DNA of 64,000 bases from Deroplatys truncata (Eukaryota > Arthropoda > Insecta > Mantodea > Mantidae): assembly GCA_030765065.1 (NCBI GenBank), contig CM060990.1:459194321-459258320 (forward strand), read 5' to 3'. The notes beneath the pieces are model-generated. The model did no database searches, was not told the origin of the DNA, and saw only the letters and a program-made list of their open reading frames with translations. Positions 24,160-37,326 of the stretch are shown here, piece by piece. Within the stretch, counting starts at the first letter, position 1. The number at the start of each line of letters is the position of its first letter. A program made the translations under genes and the position numbers.

Positions 24160-26299
24160 TGCTTTTATCCTTTCATTGGATATATGAGTGAGCAGATGAA
24201 CATTTTTACATTTTCATTTTGTGCTTTATGATTAAAATCTTCATATGTATATCATGTAATATCTATATAATATCTATATCATCTATATATTTGTCTTTCT
24301 CTTCTTTTTACTTAAATGTTTATACTGAAACCATTTTTTTTTCGTTCTTTCATTCAACTTTGCAACAGGTGTATTTCGTTTATAATAGCTTTCATTTAAC
24401 ATTAAATTTTTGAATGGAAATTTAGGAAACGGTCCCTGCAATTAAATACCAATAAGACATATCTCTCCCATTATGCAGTAATATATTCGTGGCCGACAGA
24501 AGCTCAGCGTGAATTCCACCGTGCGGCGGTAAACACCTTGCACATCAACTACGAATTATATCACCCATCAGCAAGGGAAATAGTGTAATTGAAAATATGT
24601 TCTGAGTTTTCAAAGCATTTTTCTACAAATCTGGCTAAGGCAAAAGAAAAGTGCTTGTAAAATATAGAATGTGCCCGCCAGGATATTTTCTTTGTTTTAA
24701 AGACGGCATCTGTTTTCTTTCCTTCCTGTTTACCTTTAATCTGAGGAAAATCTAGGGCCCATTAAATTGCCGTATGTAGGCCGTAATGGGTCTTTACTCC
24801 AGCCTTCCAGAATAACTTTTCACCTCAAATATATCATTACCTCACGAGGTTGGCGTCAGTCACTATTTCTCTAATGGTCCGTTGAATTTGCTTCGTCTGA
24901 TTTTTACGATTTGTGGCTTTGAAACGTTGGTATTTTATACATGAATCGCTCCGCTTTTATCACTCCCAGCACTATCTAGAGGTAACATCCAATATAAGAG
25001 ATTCGCATAATGACGTAAGCAATGTCCCACATACATCATCCTAGCGTGAGGGTGGTAGACAAAAATCCTAAATAATCCTACACCATTGGCATCCTTTTCA
25101 ATTAAGGAGCAGGCTAAAACCCATTAGTGGATCTTCAGTGGTCCATGTGTGCGTCGACGGCTCTGTGAAAGCAGTTTTAAATAATTGTCGTTCTTGCGTA
25201 CATCAAGCGCACAAAATGAAAGAGACAGAACGCCACGGACCCATCTCAATAGCCAGGGGATGGTAATCTCGTTCAGAATACGCGACTCCTGCCTTCAGTG
25301 CACTTGTGTGTTTGTTTTTGAAGTTAGTACAGAAAAATAAAATCGTATTATCCACGGGCACGTTAGCTAAGTTCTCTGAAGTTATCCTTCATAATCAGGG
25401 CTCAAAAGCCTAGCAGATACCGATGCAGCGTTTGAAACTAGTATTTATATTTAAGCCGCCTGACAAGCTACTCATTAAGCGATGTTAACTGGCAATAGAA
25501 AATGGTGAATTTGTGTCTCTACTATGGATGAAAGATGTAGACTTTCGTTCCTTTTTTGTTATACTGGCCCATCTGCCCCGCGTTTACTGACAATCGGGAG
25601 GAGTTATGCCCATTTATTAGCACTCAAGTTAAAACTAGTCCAAAAGGATTAAAGTAAGAACTGTCCGAAATATGTGTTAATATACGGTTATAGATGAAAA
25701 GCAGGAAGAACTGTATATGTAACATTAGGTACAGGTTGTTTAATCAAGTATATTCAGCAAGAGTAGATATGTACAGAACGGGACAAATCAGCTGAACAGC
25801 TCGAAATTTTCTAAGGCAAACTTTCGCATACTCCGAAGCTAACACCTTGGTTCACACAAAAATGAAACATGCGCTTCTTTTTCCATGTAGACACTCCGTC
25901 ATCTATGGGATACTTCAGCTTAGGCTTTATTCGAGCCGCTTCTGTTCTGAATTGTACTGTGCACCTTAAGAAGAAAGTAATGGGGTGTAAGGGATTTCAA
26001 ATCTCCGCTTTAGGCACCTGCGCATTATTAGGTGACGAGAGTCTCCTAAAAATAACACCGTTTACTTTGTTATTCAAAACTTCCCTATTGCAATGCCATC
26101 CTAACATATTCCATAGGGAATGACTGAACCTCGGCAGGATCAACTAAATAGCTTATTTTTATTATCATAAGAAACGGAATACAATCATGATGCAAATGTT
26201 GAACTAAAGCACTGGACTACAATTGATATGTGAAGTCCCAGCCGTGGTCCTCAGTGCTATAATGGAAAGCATAATCGATTTTCGTTTGGACAGCTGGGT
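24160..26299. other. Gene-free stretch
   Basis: No gene or element recognised on either strand. Confidence 0.35.
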
Positions 26300-26600
26300 A
26301 TCATTTCAATGTTGGAGGGTGGAATTTGCGTTTTGAAAAGATTTCTCCCTGGATTTTGGCGGGATTTCTGGGGCTCCCATTTTTCTGGGAGCTGTCTGGT
26401 CTATACCCGGGAAGCCCAGGTTGTGATGTTGTAAGTGTTAGAGAACCCGTCCTTGCTGGCGTCGCTGTTGGTGGTCTTTCCGGTATCTCCCTCCTCCCAT
26501 CCTCCCAGGGGTCACAATGGAAGCTCAAAGAGCCCACGGTGGCCTACATGCGGTGCTGTGATCCAGTTACTGGAGACCACTCAGTCTGACTACTCTTACT
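26300..26600. other. GC-richer block, possible retroelement scrap
   Basis: Composition shifts to about 50% G+C with frames open on both strands (26326-26589 plus, 26301-26537 minus). Neither has a recognised domain. The paired open frames follow from composition and are not evidence for genes. Confidence 0.3.
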
Positions 26601-27354
26601 CATATATACCTAGACAAGCAATTGCGAGTAGAAATATAGAGGACAGAAATGTTTAAGTGCTCTGAAAGCAGCTCCAGGAGTCGGTGTATCGATTTATTCG
26701 CTTATTGTACATATGCGATAGGTGGAAGCTTTCAAAGTTGCAAATTGCGCAAGTTGCAAGTTGCAATTGCCATCATCTTCGAACATAAGCCTATCACGGG
26801 GAGGGAGTCCTTCAGAAGAGAGGTTAAAACATTAACTGAAACTTTAGAATGAGTGCTGTGCCTCTTTAAAGATAGTTTCCAGCATATAGGTTAATATGAT
26901 CCTGAAGACAAATGAATTCTTATTTTCAGAACGATTCTGGTAACCCCAATGCTCCTTCCAGAGAGTTTCGGAATTTGCCAATATATTTCAGGGTTACATT
27001 CGTATACCTTTCATCCAATTTATCAAATACTGCACGGTTGTATCCAGCAGTAAGTGGTGGTTTTTGGAAATCATTATTATCTTAAAATGTTCAATTGTGC
27101 CTAAAGCGTAAGTGTCCAAAGCTTCATCTAGATTGCTCAGTGGTACAGATTTGTACATAAGGGTTGATAGTATGAGTCGGGGTACTTTTATGAAGTTGTA
27201 AGGTATCCTACTATCTTAGCCAAATTAGTTTACATTTGTAAACTAATTGAACAAGTAGTTTAGTTGTATGAGGTGTTGAAAAAAAGGGACAAGGGTAGCT
27301 TATAAAAATTTCGAGGCACTATATGATTGAAAATAAAGTTAGGGTGTATTTTAA

Positions 27355-27565
27355 CCGAGCGAGGTGGCGCCACGCTAACGTGTGCAACTTACATTCGGGA
27401 GGTCAGGGTTCAATCTCCGGTGACCGTCCACTCTGACACACGGGTTCTTCGTGGATTCTCTGGGGTTGGCAGGTGAATGCTGGGGTGGTTTCTTCTCTAC
27501 TAGGTTCCCTTTCTTTCCGTCTCCTTCTCATCTTTCAGGTGTACTTCTAGAATTCGTGGTGTATG
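27355..27565 (+). repeat. Arthropod tRNA-derived SINE (family 3)
   Basis: It begins CCGAGCGAGGTGGCGCCACG (box A region), continues ACATTCGGGAGGTC and GGGTTCAATCTCCGG (box B), then a body with TTCTCTGGGGTTGGCAGG and ATGCTGGGGTGGTTTC. From memory, the CCGAGCGAGGTGGCGC...TTCGGGAGG...GGTTCAATCC head and the AAATGCCGGGATGGTTCC-like body are widespread in arthropod SINEs. The 3' end is unclear. Confidence 0.7.
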
Positions 27566-27799
27566 GCGGTGTCGACAGATGGCGCGGATGCATCCTCAAT
27601 GGAGAGAGTATTCCGCGTGGAGACCATAGGACTACTTGATTGGTGGGCGGTTCATCGCCCACTCTCGGCGGCTCCAACGGCGGGACGGTTGTAGAGGCTG
27701 GAAATGTTAGGGGATTCAGCCGTCTCTGTGGCCTGTCTGCGTACGTCCTCTAGCCACCTATGGTTCCTTCACCTCCCCTTCCTCCTGGGGGGTTGGTAG

Positions 27800-30520
27800 C
27801 CACAATAGATCTACTTATGTAGGTCGCGGTGCGCATGGTGCCCCCCTCCGTTGTAAAACCTATACGTATATCTAGGGTATGTTTGGGGACTCGTAACTGA
27901 TGACTTCTGCCAGGTCCTGTAGTATAATTGTAAAGTGTTTTGACCAAATGGTTTAATAATTTCAGATTTCTATATAAGGGTTTGAAAATGTGGCAGAGGA
28001 CTTTTTTGGGAGTTGTTAGGTAGAGTATAATTCTTGTTGGGTCCTACATAGCATAGATTTACAAGGTTTCCTCTAGATGGGCCAAAGAGTACTGATTTAC
28101 ATGTTAGGGGTTGAAAATAAGAGTAGCGGAAACGTCTAAAGTTACAGGGTATCTTGTCGCTTTTACCAGGCTCTAAAATCAAAGTGCATGAAGTTTTGTC
28201 AAAATTATACCAAAAGTGCTCCTTGATAACAGTATTCAGAGGAAACCTTGGGGGAATATGATCACGATATGCAACTTTCCCTCCAGTAACTCAATTTTAA
28301 AGACTCTAATCTTCCCCTTGTACTTCTTTGGGTTGGAGTCATTAAGCATCTACCATATTCGCAACAAAGGGCCAAATACAACCTCTGATATTCATATTCA
28401 AAGAAGCGGTATTAAAATTAACTGACATGATATGAAAATCCCGCGTGTGGAAAAATAGGGCTTTTCAGTGTTGAACGAATCATCAAAATCAGTTGATTGG
28501 CATTTTATATCATTCTACATCCCCCTCAAACACACAAACACACACACACATACATTTTACATCTTTATAATACTAGTGTAGATTTTAGAATTGTCCATTT
28601 CTTTCTATTTATCAAAGGTCTTCCATTGCTGTAATTGACCACTTGATCATCATGTACATAATCTATATCGTAACTAAATACATTGCTTCACGGTATGCAA
28701 TGTGAAGTTACAACGAATAATAAGCGGCGAGTTGGGGAGAAGCAAGACGCTGTGCTTTGCAAATAGCCTCTCCTCTTTAGCATCCAAATGCTTTAGCGTC
28801 GTGAATATTCTGGGAAACAAATTTGTATTCTTCAAAATAGCGTATGCTTTGGAAACCTCTGTACATCTACTAGGTGTTCATTTCAAAGTTGTGTGATGAC
28901 ATGCTGTATGGCGTCACTTGTCTAGCCGCTGAGATTAGGATTCAATCCACCTAATACTTCCGTAGAGGCGCATGACTCGTATGTCACAGAAGTTGCCTAG
29001 CAAGCACGATGTTCAATATGATCTTCCTAGAGCTCTGGATACCTCGTAAGAAAATCATTCACGCGGGCGCCGACATTGTACTTATACTGCACTTCCACCA
29101 GGATCCCATTTCGGTAGTAATATCTCACAATATACGTCAAGTGTTCCTTATTCATCTTGTCCGTCGAAGAGATGTAAATAATTAATCGTCCTGAGGCTCT
29201 CCCGATTACCCCGAAAGTAAGACATGTACTCGCCTTAGTGTTTCAAAATAGTGCATATTCCAGCCATGACGGCGGTCGTTACCATATAACTACTCTTCGC
29301 ACTGAACGCCGTGTTTGCTATGCAACTTTTCCGCCATAGTGTACCACGTTATGTCCTTCACCTTCGCTTAAAAAAATTGACTCAAAAGAATGACGTCATG
29401 AAACACTTTGAAATGAACACTCAGTACAAACATACTATTTCATATACAAGTTAGCTGGCTTATCCGACGTTAGATGCGTAGCTCTTTAAACCTCCGGTAG
29501 CGATTTAATTGAACTCCTCCCGTATTCCTTATCAAATGATTGTGCGATGACCAGGAAGATTATTTAGCAAATTCTCCCTTTTTACCTTTTACATAGGTTG
29601 TTTTGTAAAGCACCATGATAGTCTTACACTGGATGAAAAATCTCCTGATATCCAGGAAAATGGGTATGAAATATCGGAGAATGTTGTATTTATGATTTTC
29701 TTATCCTCTCCGCGATTGTCTTCCAAATTCTGGATGTAATGTATGTATCTTTTGGGGGAGAAGAATTTGTTGGAATGTTGGAGTAATGGACAATCTCAGT
29801 AAGTGAAATGTTGAACCTTTGCACCCTCTTTTTGGTCTCCTATTTTTCACATAATACAGAAACCCCTAACATCAATAGAGGCGAAACTGGAACATGTAAA
29901 AGTTCCTCACTTCCGGTAAATCAATTTTAAACATTTTGGAAATGTCAGAAAAACTCTTCAATAATTACTTATAAAAATCGGTTGACTCTTTACTGATGTC
30001 ATGCTGGACGCAATTCTTCTTCTTTAAATAATTATATAGCATGTGTTGGTAATGAAGTCTATTGCAACATACAGAGGAAATGCAGCAAAACCGTATATAA
30101 GGGTTAAAAAATGGGTTTTAACATAAATTCGCAAACAGAACGTAAGCTTATAAGCGAATCCAATCTTTTTAAATTGCTAAATCGCGACCACCTGTGTCCA
30201 TTGCTTGAAATGAAATCTCCGTGACACATCTTCTTGGAGTTACAATAACAAGGACCATGTTCTATTCTACTACGGCATTTTCAACGAAAAGTCGAGGCCA
30301 CCTTCGCAAGCATCTTTTTTTAGACTCTAAAATGTTCACATTGTAATATGCAACCTTGTAAATAGTTTTTAGCCTTTTAATATATTCAATTCGCTGTCGT
30401 ATAGCCCATGTCCGTTGGGAAAGACGAGGTTTTCAATGGTAAATGAATAATCAAAATAGGTGATTAGTTTCCGAAATTACACACACAGTTTTTCTCTCTA
30501 TAATATAAGTATAGACAAAT
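27800..30520 (+). repeat. Two LINE-like 3'-end copies (about 28440-28590 and 30390-30520)
   Basis: Both copies share GAATAATCAAAATAGGTGATTAG / GAATCATCAAAATCAGTTGATTGG, then a CACACA-containing stretch, and end in TTTATAATACTAGTGTAGA / CTATAATATAAGTATAGAC. Such TTTATAATATTAGTATAGA-type ends are common at 3' termini of insect non-LTR elements (known by recollection). No reverse transcriptase coding is seen nearby. The remaining sequence in this interval holds no recognisable gene. Confidence 0.45.
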
Positions 30521-31527
30521 AACATTAAACCACACTAATAAAGGTTTAAACGGATATAGGAGGCCGTGTTTCTCCAATGTTAAAATGGCACACAGAAAAT
30601 ACACTTTTTCTCAGAAGGTATTAAGGAGTTGGAATTCGAAAATTTCTTAGGATATTTATGGATGATTTTACTAAAGTTTAACAACAGGATTTTATATGTA
30701 TTGTTTCATTGGATAAATATAATTTTGAATAAATTGTTACTATGTTATTCTGCTATACTATTATATGCATATAACAGAATATTTAACTTTTTAAATAAAT
30801 CCATAAGGAAATTGCGCAGATGAAAGAGATTAACAAATCTTGAAAGCTTCAAGTTAAATGGACTGATCGATGCTGGAGAAAAATTAATTTTTTATCACTA
30901 AGATTAAACTTTCTGTAATGAAGCGTTACACCTTTTACTTCAGTTCCTGGAGTTCACGTTTATGTTAGTGCCACATCGAAGGCTGCAGTCAAACCTCTGG
31001 TTTTATAGCTTCCTTCTTCGAATTCATTATCACGTCTTTTATTTTAGATTCTATTATCTGTTGCAATTAGATAATAGATGCAGAATTCTTCATACCACAA
31101 GAAACATTACTTGCAGTAGCAATGGATAAAGAAACTTAATACTCTTCACACATTTTACCACAGTTTTATTTATTTTGGTTTAATGTAGAGCGGTTTCAAG
31201 CTTTTTTTTTCTCAAATGAACTTCTACTGCGGCTCCTATATGCATTTTTGTAGTCGGATGCAATGCTTACTTCACCACTCTGAATGCACTTAAACATTTT
31301 GCAAAAACGTTTCAGTGAAAATTGGCATTTAATTCACATCTGATTCTTCACCGCAATCAACGTTATCTTTGGCTTTGTAAAGCACAACTTCGATCGTTTG
31401 TGTTATATGGCAACTTAGCATGAACAGTCACTTTTAATTAACCCGGACGATCTAGGTTTCTTAATACGGATATAATTATTGCCATTACACACTTTAGCTA
31501 AAGTAATACAAAATGTGCCCGATCTTA

Positions 31528-31792
31528 TTATTAACCTGCAGAACCCAGAGCTCTGTCCGGGTTATTGCGTTAAATGTGAAGATTCTTCTCAGTATTTCCA
31601 CTCACTTTTTCACCATATCTACCTCCATTTTTCTTTTCCCTTCTTTTCCTCTCTCTCTCTACCTCCATATTTTCACCCTCTCCTTTTTCATTCTCATTAC
31701 CACATTCTTTCTTGCTTGCACCTCTCTCTTTTTTCTCTCCCTATTTCTATGCATATCAAATGTGCTTTTTTGAAACCAGCAATAAAACTGCT
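31528..31792 (+). repeat. Pyrimidine-tract repeat, forward copy
   Basis: It opens with AGAGCTCTGTCCGGGTTATTGCGTTAAATGTGAAGATTCTTC, followed by about 170 bases of almost pure C/T and an AAATGTGCTTTTTTGAAACC end. The same three parts, inverted, lie at 32783-33060. Frames open across it are artefacts of the C/T-rich composition. Confidence 0.75.
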
Positions 31793-32782
31793 TTTAATGA
31801 AGGTATTAAAATGAAAAGAAAGGTATCAAAATGTTATATTTCTCATTAGTTCCACTAAGACTCCTATGTGAAGTGTTTATTTCTCTTTTCTTCATTGGCG
31901 TAACTACTAGTTTGATAATTCCAAATTGAAGCTCGTCCACGCGGAATATACCTAAGGTTTTTAGAAACTGTTTATAGTTTGCAAAGCTACGGAAATAATA
32001 TATCTGAATATGATTTAAGATATTACAGCAATTGACTGTAAAACCACAACAAAACGAAAAATGAAACAGTATTAATGTTTTATCATTCTGCAGTCTCTTA
32101 AGCGTAGCGAATGCTTTGGGAACTAAGTAGTTACAAAACCGAAAGAATGAGAGGATGTTCTCTGATCAATAGCTATACAGAGTTACCAATTTAGTGGTTT
32201 TCTTCTTCTTGCGGCGACAAGCGGAAATTCTAGCGGCGTTTAAAATAATAGTTATACAAATACTGTAAATACTAAAACTGTAACTGAAATGTTTGTGTTG
32301 ATTTTTAAATGTGGAAGAATAATTGATACTAAAGTATACATTGGACTGTTCTGAAGCCATAAGTCGCATTTTAAAAATGGTGGTGAGGTAGATAGGTGGG
32401 TAGGTAATTAAGTATGTTACCTTTCCGAACAAGAATGATCGAGGATCCCACTGAGAAAAATAGTTCTTAATTGCATCGCAAAAGGGGGAATAGTATCTAA
32501 TGAGATTCAAAATAAAAAAAATAAAAATAACTTGCTTATTATTCATTTTTAAGAATGTTAAGTATCCAAAATTATTTCCATGTATATTATTTCTGACAGG
32601 ATTTGTTATTTTTAACATTTAAATTGGATGAATAAAATTGTTATGAACTATTCATTACTCTTATTTGTGTACGTAAACCAATACCACGTGAAACGCTACA
32701 ATTCCGTTGGCATTGCAAACGTATTTAAATTGCGTGTTTAATTTTAGTAAACTCATTATAGAAAGCGGTTCCTTATTGGTTT

Positions 32783-33060
32783 TCAAAAGTCACAAGTCAT
32801 ATGTACAGAAAGAGGGATAGGAGACGGATAGAGTGAGTGAAGGCTATGGAGAGGAAACAAATGGGTAATGATAGTGGAAATACAGAGGTACAGAGAGGGG
32901 AAGGGGGAGAGAGTGGGAGAAAGAAAGAGATGTAGTGGAGATTGAGATAAAGAAGGAGAGGAAGAGAGAGGAGAATGAGGAAGGGAGAGAGTGAGAAAGT
33001 GGATGGAAAACAGTGAAGAGTCTTCGGATTTAACGCAATAACGCGGACAGAGCTGGGGTG
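32783..33060 (-). repeat. Pyrimidine-tract repeat, inverted copy
   Basis: Reverse complement: CAGCTCTGTCCGCGTTATTGCGTTAAATCCGAAGACTCTTC, then a long C/T tract (seen as G/A on the plus strand at 32800-33010), then a GTCACTTTTGAAAACC-like end. With the copy at 31528-31792 it forms an inverted pair around 1 kb of unrelated DNA. Confidence 0.75.
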
Positions 33061-33360
33061 TATTTTCATCACTGTAGTTAAAGTATACATTGTCAATAGT
33101 GATGTTCATATTTTGATCCAAGTTAATTGAATGGGTACAAGGGAATACAGTAGGTGGTAGCAATAGTCAAACTGGGTCGCTAAGTGATGGCTTGGAATTC
33201 CGTTCTCTTTGTATGACCACGAGAAAAAAAAATCAATAGCGATTTGAAAACAGAAATTGTAAAGTATTTGAAAATTAGAACCAATAACAAATTGTATCTC
33301 GGAAATTACTAATACTACAAAAAATTGATATAACTTGTATGTTTAACGAGATCTGAATTT

Positions 33361-33715
33361 TTTGTCAGTAAGTTTTTGTCTACATCTTATTGTTTTCAAG
33401 TCCCATAGAATTAATTCAGAATGAAGAGGATTTCGCAGACTATTCGTAGAAAATACAAGATATACATTTTATTTGTCATGCAAAAATTTTAAACGTATGG
33501 CATTTTAATCAAAACCATAATAGCCTTTTTGAGAAAACAAAAATAACCAAAGGTTTGCCATCTAAGTGATAATTTGGGGCGGAGTTATTGAATACCTTCG
33601 TGTGGCATCCTTGGTAGATGCTGAATTAAATTTGGTATTTAACCGACTTTATTAGTTATGCTGTTCGCAGATAGACACACAATAGCACGGACACGCACAC
33701 AAACATGCAAATCCT
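33361..33715 (+). repeat. Dispersed CA-rich repeat, copy C
   Basis: Carries AAGATATACATTTTATTTGTCATG, TTTTAATCAAAACCATAATAGCC, AATTTGGTATTTAACCGAC and a CACGGACACGCACACAAAC end, in the same order as copies A and B. A poly-A run of about 21 follows at 33841-33861. Confidence 0.55.
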
Positions 33716-33899
33716 TCTAAAAATCTTCTTTTGCTTTATTCGGGGACCTCAGAAGAGTATAACCACTGAAATAGAGATTTGGGTGGAATACAGTATTTTC
33801 AATACTTATTAGAGGTAAGCTGTAGAGAAAGTGAAAGGAACAAAAAAAAAAAAAAAAAAAAGGATGAGCTCTTTTCTTCTCTTCCACCTTCTTCTTCTT

Positions 33900-36289
33900 T
33901 CTTATTACTTTTCTTCTCAAATCAAAGCATTTAACCTTGCCTTTGGCGTTTATATTTTTTCCATAATAATCATCCCCATTTGGATTAAAAATGTGTAGCT
34001 ATCAAAGTTTTGTTCTCAAATATACTCGGTTCATTTATACTGGTTCTTACACTGCTCCTGGTTTAATTCGTTATATTCACTTTTTTCTGGAATAATTTGT
34101 TCTAATTTGCATGTCGAAAAGTTTATTCTTTAGTTTTAAGTTACAGATCCTAAGATATTCATAAGTGACATAATTTCCTCCATAAGCTTTAACTTTTGAC
34201 ACACATGTATTAATTAGGGCATCTATTGTACGTAGCATACACAACCATAAAATCTAGATGAGAATCTAAACGCCAGAAAAGGAGCAAAGGGACTATAATA
34301 TGGAATAGAGAACCGAAAAAAGGAACAAAACATACTAAAAACAGTAAATCGTTATGAGAAGCCAAAGGAAAACCGCTGAAAAAGACAAAGGAACAAAAAC
34401 AAAGTGGCTAAATACACAGCTAAGGTTCAAAAGCACCAGAAAAACTAAGGGAGTAGAATAGAAATGAGAAAGAAAAATAGAAGATAAAGTTTTACGAATG
34501 AAAAAAAAATTATCAGCGTTCCAAAACAGTAGAGCGAAAAAGAAAAACATTGGCCGAGAAAAAATAATGGTAACGGACCTTAAGGGAAGAAAGGTTAAGC
34601 TGACAGGAAAGATAAATTAATTATTCTATGAAACGTGCATTCGATGGGAAAAATCACATTAGCTGATTAAAAAGGTATCTGAAGGGCCAACTTCAGAGTA
34701 AACTTAACAGGTGGATTATGCAAATTTGTTGTTAGCTAATTTCTACTACGTGATGTCATAAATAACAAACGCGACTCTGTGTAAGATCATTGTTACTGCT
34801 GTAGTCGTGTGTGGAGAACGAAGAACCCACGCCACTTGCCCTTATGCACATATTTATATTAACATACAAAACACCCATGTTGAGTACTGCGGAAATTAAA
34901 TGCTGACATATTTTCAGAGTCGTACACGCTAACAGCATTGGATTGGAGAGGTACATGAAAAAGGGCAGAGTTAGTGGGGAACAGCGCAGGGGGTGGGTGC
35001 ATAAAATGAAAACGGAATGGAATGGTGTATTTGGGGAGGGAATGTTTTGGTTTTGGCAGAAAGCGTAGGACAACTGTGTTTGGTTTAAAACCAGAAGTTT
35101 CCGGTATGAGGCCTCGTTCATTGGAATGCTCCACCCGTTCCATCGCGTTTACATTGTTATGGTCATACTTATGGTTATATGTGAAAAGCTGCTCTGAAGC
35201 TCATTAATGATGAAGCCATGCATAATTCCGCTAGTCTTTATTGACCATATATGAAACGCTTTAGTGAATGATTTTCGACCAGACGTGTTGCTTCTATAGT
35301 CAGGTGTTTCCCATCACTCCGAGAAGAGTGATGAATAAAAGAATAAAATGAAGAGTCTTTGAATAAAAGACTTATTGGGGTATAAAACTGCATTAATTTT
35401 TTGAGAGAAACAGTTATTTGTCAAAAAGTTGTTTAAATGTATTTTAGTGTAACTACAAAGTTGGTGGTAGCTATAATAATGTAAACGGTAGACCTTAAAT
35501 CACAAAATCTTCCAAACTGGCATCAGTTTTTAGAGATGTAGCCATGCCATTCTGCCCCTTATGTTAGTGTTACGACGTGTTCGTTTTCTAAACCAGCAGT
35601 TTACGTACAAAATAGGTTTCAACAGACGCAACTGTAAACAAACCAGCTTGATAAAAAGGAGGCCTAGAAGATTGCAATGAAGTTCTTCATTTGTGGTAAT
35701 CATTTTACATGAGAAAATTATGTCGCATACTAATCGATAGATATAGGACCCTCTTCGTTATTCACAACAGGAGGAAGGAACGCTAGAAGTTCTTAATTTA
35801 ACCCTGGAAAACTCGAAAGATTGGTTCATCAACGTCAAAATGGTCTGTATAACAATTTTATTTCTCACCACAAATAATGTCACGGTTTAAGTTAATCCAG
35901 ATCTGTGTGTTTAATTCCAACATTTCAACATTCCAATGTATTCTAAAAAGAAAACTTCCTTTGGCTCCAGAAGGAAGTTCTCAAAACGGCACATTCTCCA
36001 GTATTAATTCCTAAGTGAGTGCAGAATATTATTAGCAACTAATCTCAATTAAACCTTAAACATGTACAGTATAACCAATGAATGTCTGTATCGTTTGCTG
36101 CCATTCTACAAAACCACAATGGCCGTCAAGTGCAAACTCGCCTTATTCAGGTAAAACGAATTTTCAGAAAACGCGAAAAACTAATATTAGGCAAACAGCA
36201 GAACATTTGAAAATTCTTTTAATGTAATAATGTTCGGACTAGACCCTTAAAGATGCATGTATTCTCTTGAAAATCAGTCTCAAATAATA
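33900..36289. other. Gene-free stretch
   Basis: No recognisable gene. Frames at 34756-35143 (minus) have no family signature. Confidence 0.35.
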
Positions 36290-36651
36290 TGGCGGTAAAT
36301 CAAAATTTAATTTTGGATAAGGCGAGTTTTGCACACCACGGTAGTGGATTTGGCGAGTTTTGGGGGAAACACAATACTAAATTACAAGTAAGTGCAAACA
36401 TTTTCGCATTTAGTTCTCATTACTTGTGTTTGGTAATGTTAATAAATAACTGGTTGCAATGTTTGTATAAATATAACAATTTCTGATTTCATTTTAGTTA
36501 AAAAAACTAAATATTCACAATTTATTTCACCAATTTCGTATAAGAATATCAATGAAGCACTCCTTTCATAGTTTTCTCACTAAACTTGACCAGTTTTCAA
36601 ATCACATACATCTTATGTCGTAAAATTTACGTATTATGTTTAAACTGTAAT
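36290..36651. mobile_element. Left remnant of the DNA transposon that hosts the Polinton
   Basis: It contains GGATAAGGCGAGTTTTGCAC (36318-36337) and a second partial copy (TGGCGAGTTTTG). The motif recurs several times at 51975-52260, on the other side of the Polinton and beyond the 5' end of the transposase gene. Together with the transposase remnant that starts right at the other Polinton junction, this suggests that this interval is the 3' end of the same older transposon, split by the Polinton. The motif copies are direct, not inverted, so the true termini remain unclear. Confidence 0.45.
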
Positions 36652-36657
36652 ACTAAT
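36652..36657. repeat. Polinton target-site duplication, left (ACTAAT)
   Basis: ACTAAT lies immediately before the terminal AG. The identical hexamer follows the terminal CT at 49960-49965. Six-base duplications are characteristic of Polinton/Maverick integration. Confidence 0.9.
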
Positions 36658-36786
36658 AGTAGTATACAAATATACGTTCTGGCACAAGAAGCGTCACAAG
36701 GGGCAATTTGTAACAGAGTTCAGTGTAAAAGCGACCTAAATGACATATACGTTCTGGCACAGGTCACGTGATCTTTGGTAGTGGAA
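36658..36786 (+). repeat. Polinton left terminal inverted repeat
   Basis: About 125 bp match the right TIR in reverse (blocks TTCTGGCACAAGAAG, CAATTTGTAACAGAG, GACCTAAATGA, GGCACAGGTCACGTGATCTTT). Within it TATACGTTCTGGCACA occurs twice (36671 and 36747). A diverged extra copy of the inner half (CCCAAATGACATATACGTTC...GGTCACATGATCC) follows at 36845-36905, outside the TIR. A CACGTG E-box palindrome is present in both TIRs. Confidence 0.92.
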
Positions 36787-37242
36787 GGGGTCTTTAATGT
36801 GGTTTAATTGGCATCTCCAGACACGTGTTCATGTTTAGAGCAAAGACGACCCAAATGACATATACGTTCTGGCATAGGTCACATGATCCTTTTAGAGTGG
36901 GGAGGTTTCTTGCCATTATTTTCACGTTGCGTGAGTGATTTTAGTGCAAGAAACACTTAAAAGTCGCGTCCCACGTCAACCAAGTACTGTCTTCAGGTGG
37001 GGGAGGTAATTACTTTATGGATGAAACATGATTCACCGCTCGTGAGAACCAGTGCTACAAAGCTTTCTCATGTTGAACAATAAATCTTTCACATCCGGTA
37101 GAATTGCAAACTTAAAAATTAATGGATCACATCCTAAAAGCCAATAACCGTCTGTTTTCGCCTCAAGCTCCGCCCTCAAACCCTATGAATGCGCATGCGC
37201 CACCCTACCCTTCTGCAATTATCCCCACCATTATACCACTGC

Positions 37243-37250
37243 TATATAAG
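37243..37250 (+). promoter_or_regulatory. TATA box of the spliced left-end gene
   Basis: TATATAAG, 77 bases upstream of the ATG at 37327, in a locally GC-richer stretch. The spacing puts a start site near 37275 with a leader of about 50 bases. No consensus TCAGT initiator is seen at that position. Confidence 0.55.
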
Positions 37251-37326
37251 GTCCCAGACCTAGCACCCTGAAAGTACTACTTGAAGGGGATTGTAGAAAG
37301 AGTTTTTTGATCTGGACATTTTTAGC

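Noticed and set aside
31479-33163. Long C/T-rich frames on plus (31479-31814) and minus (32783-33163)
   Set aside because: They follow from stop-poor pyrimidine tracts in two copies of one repeat; the translations are low-complexity Ser/Leu/Pro/Phe.
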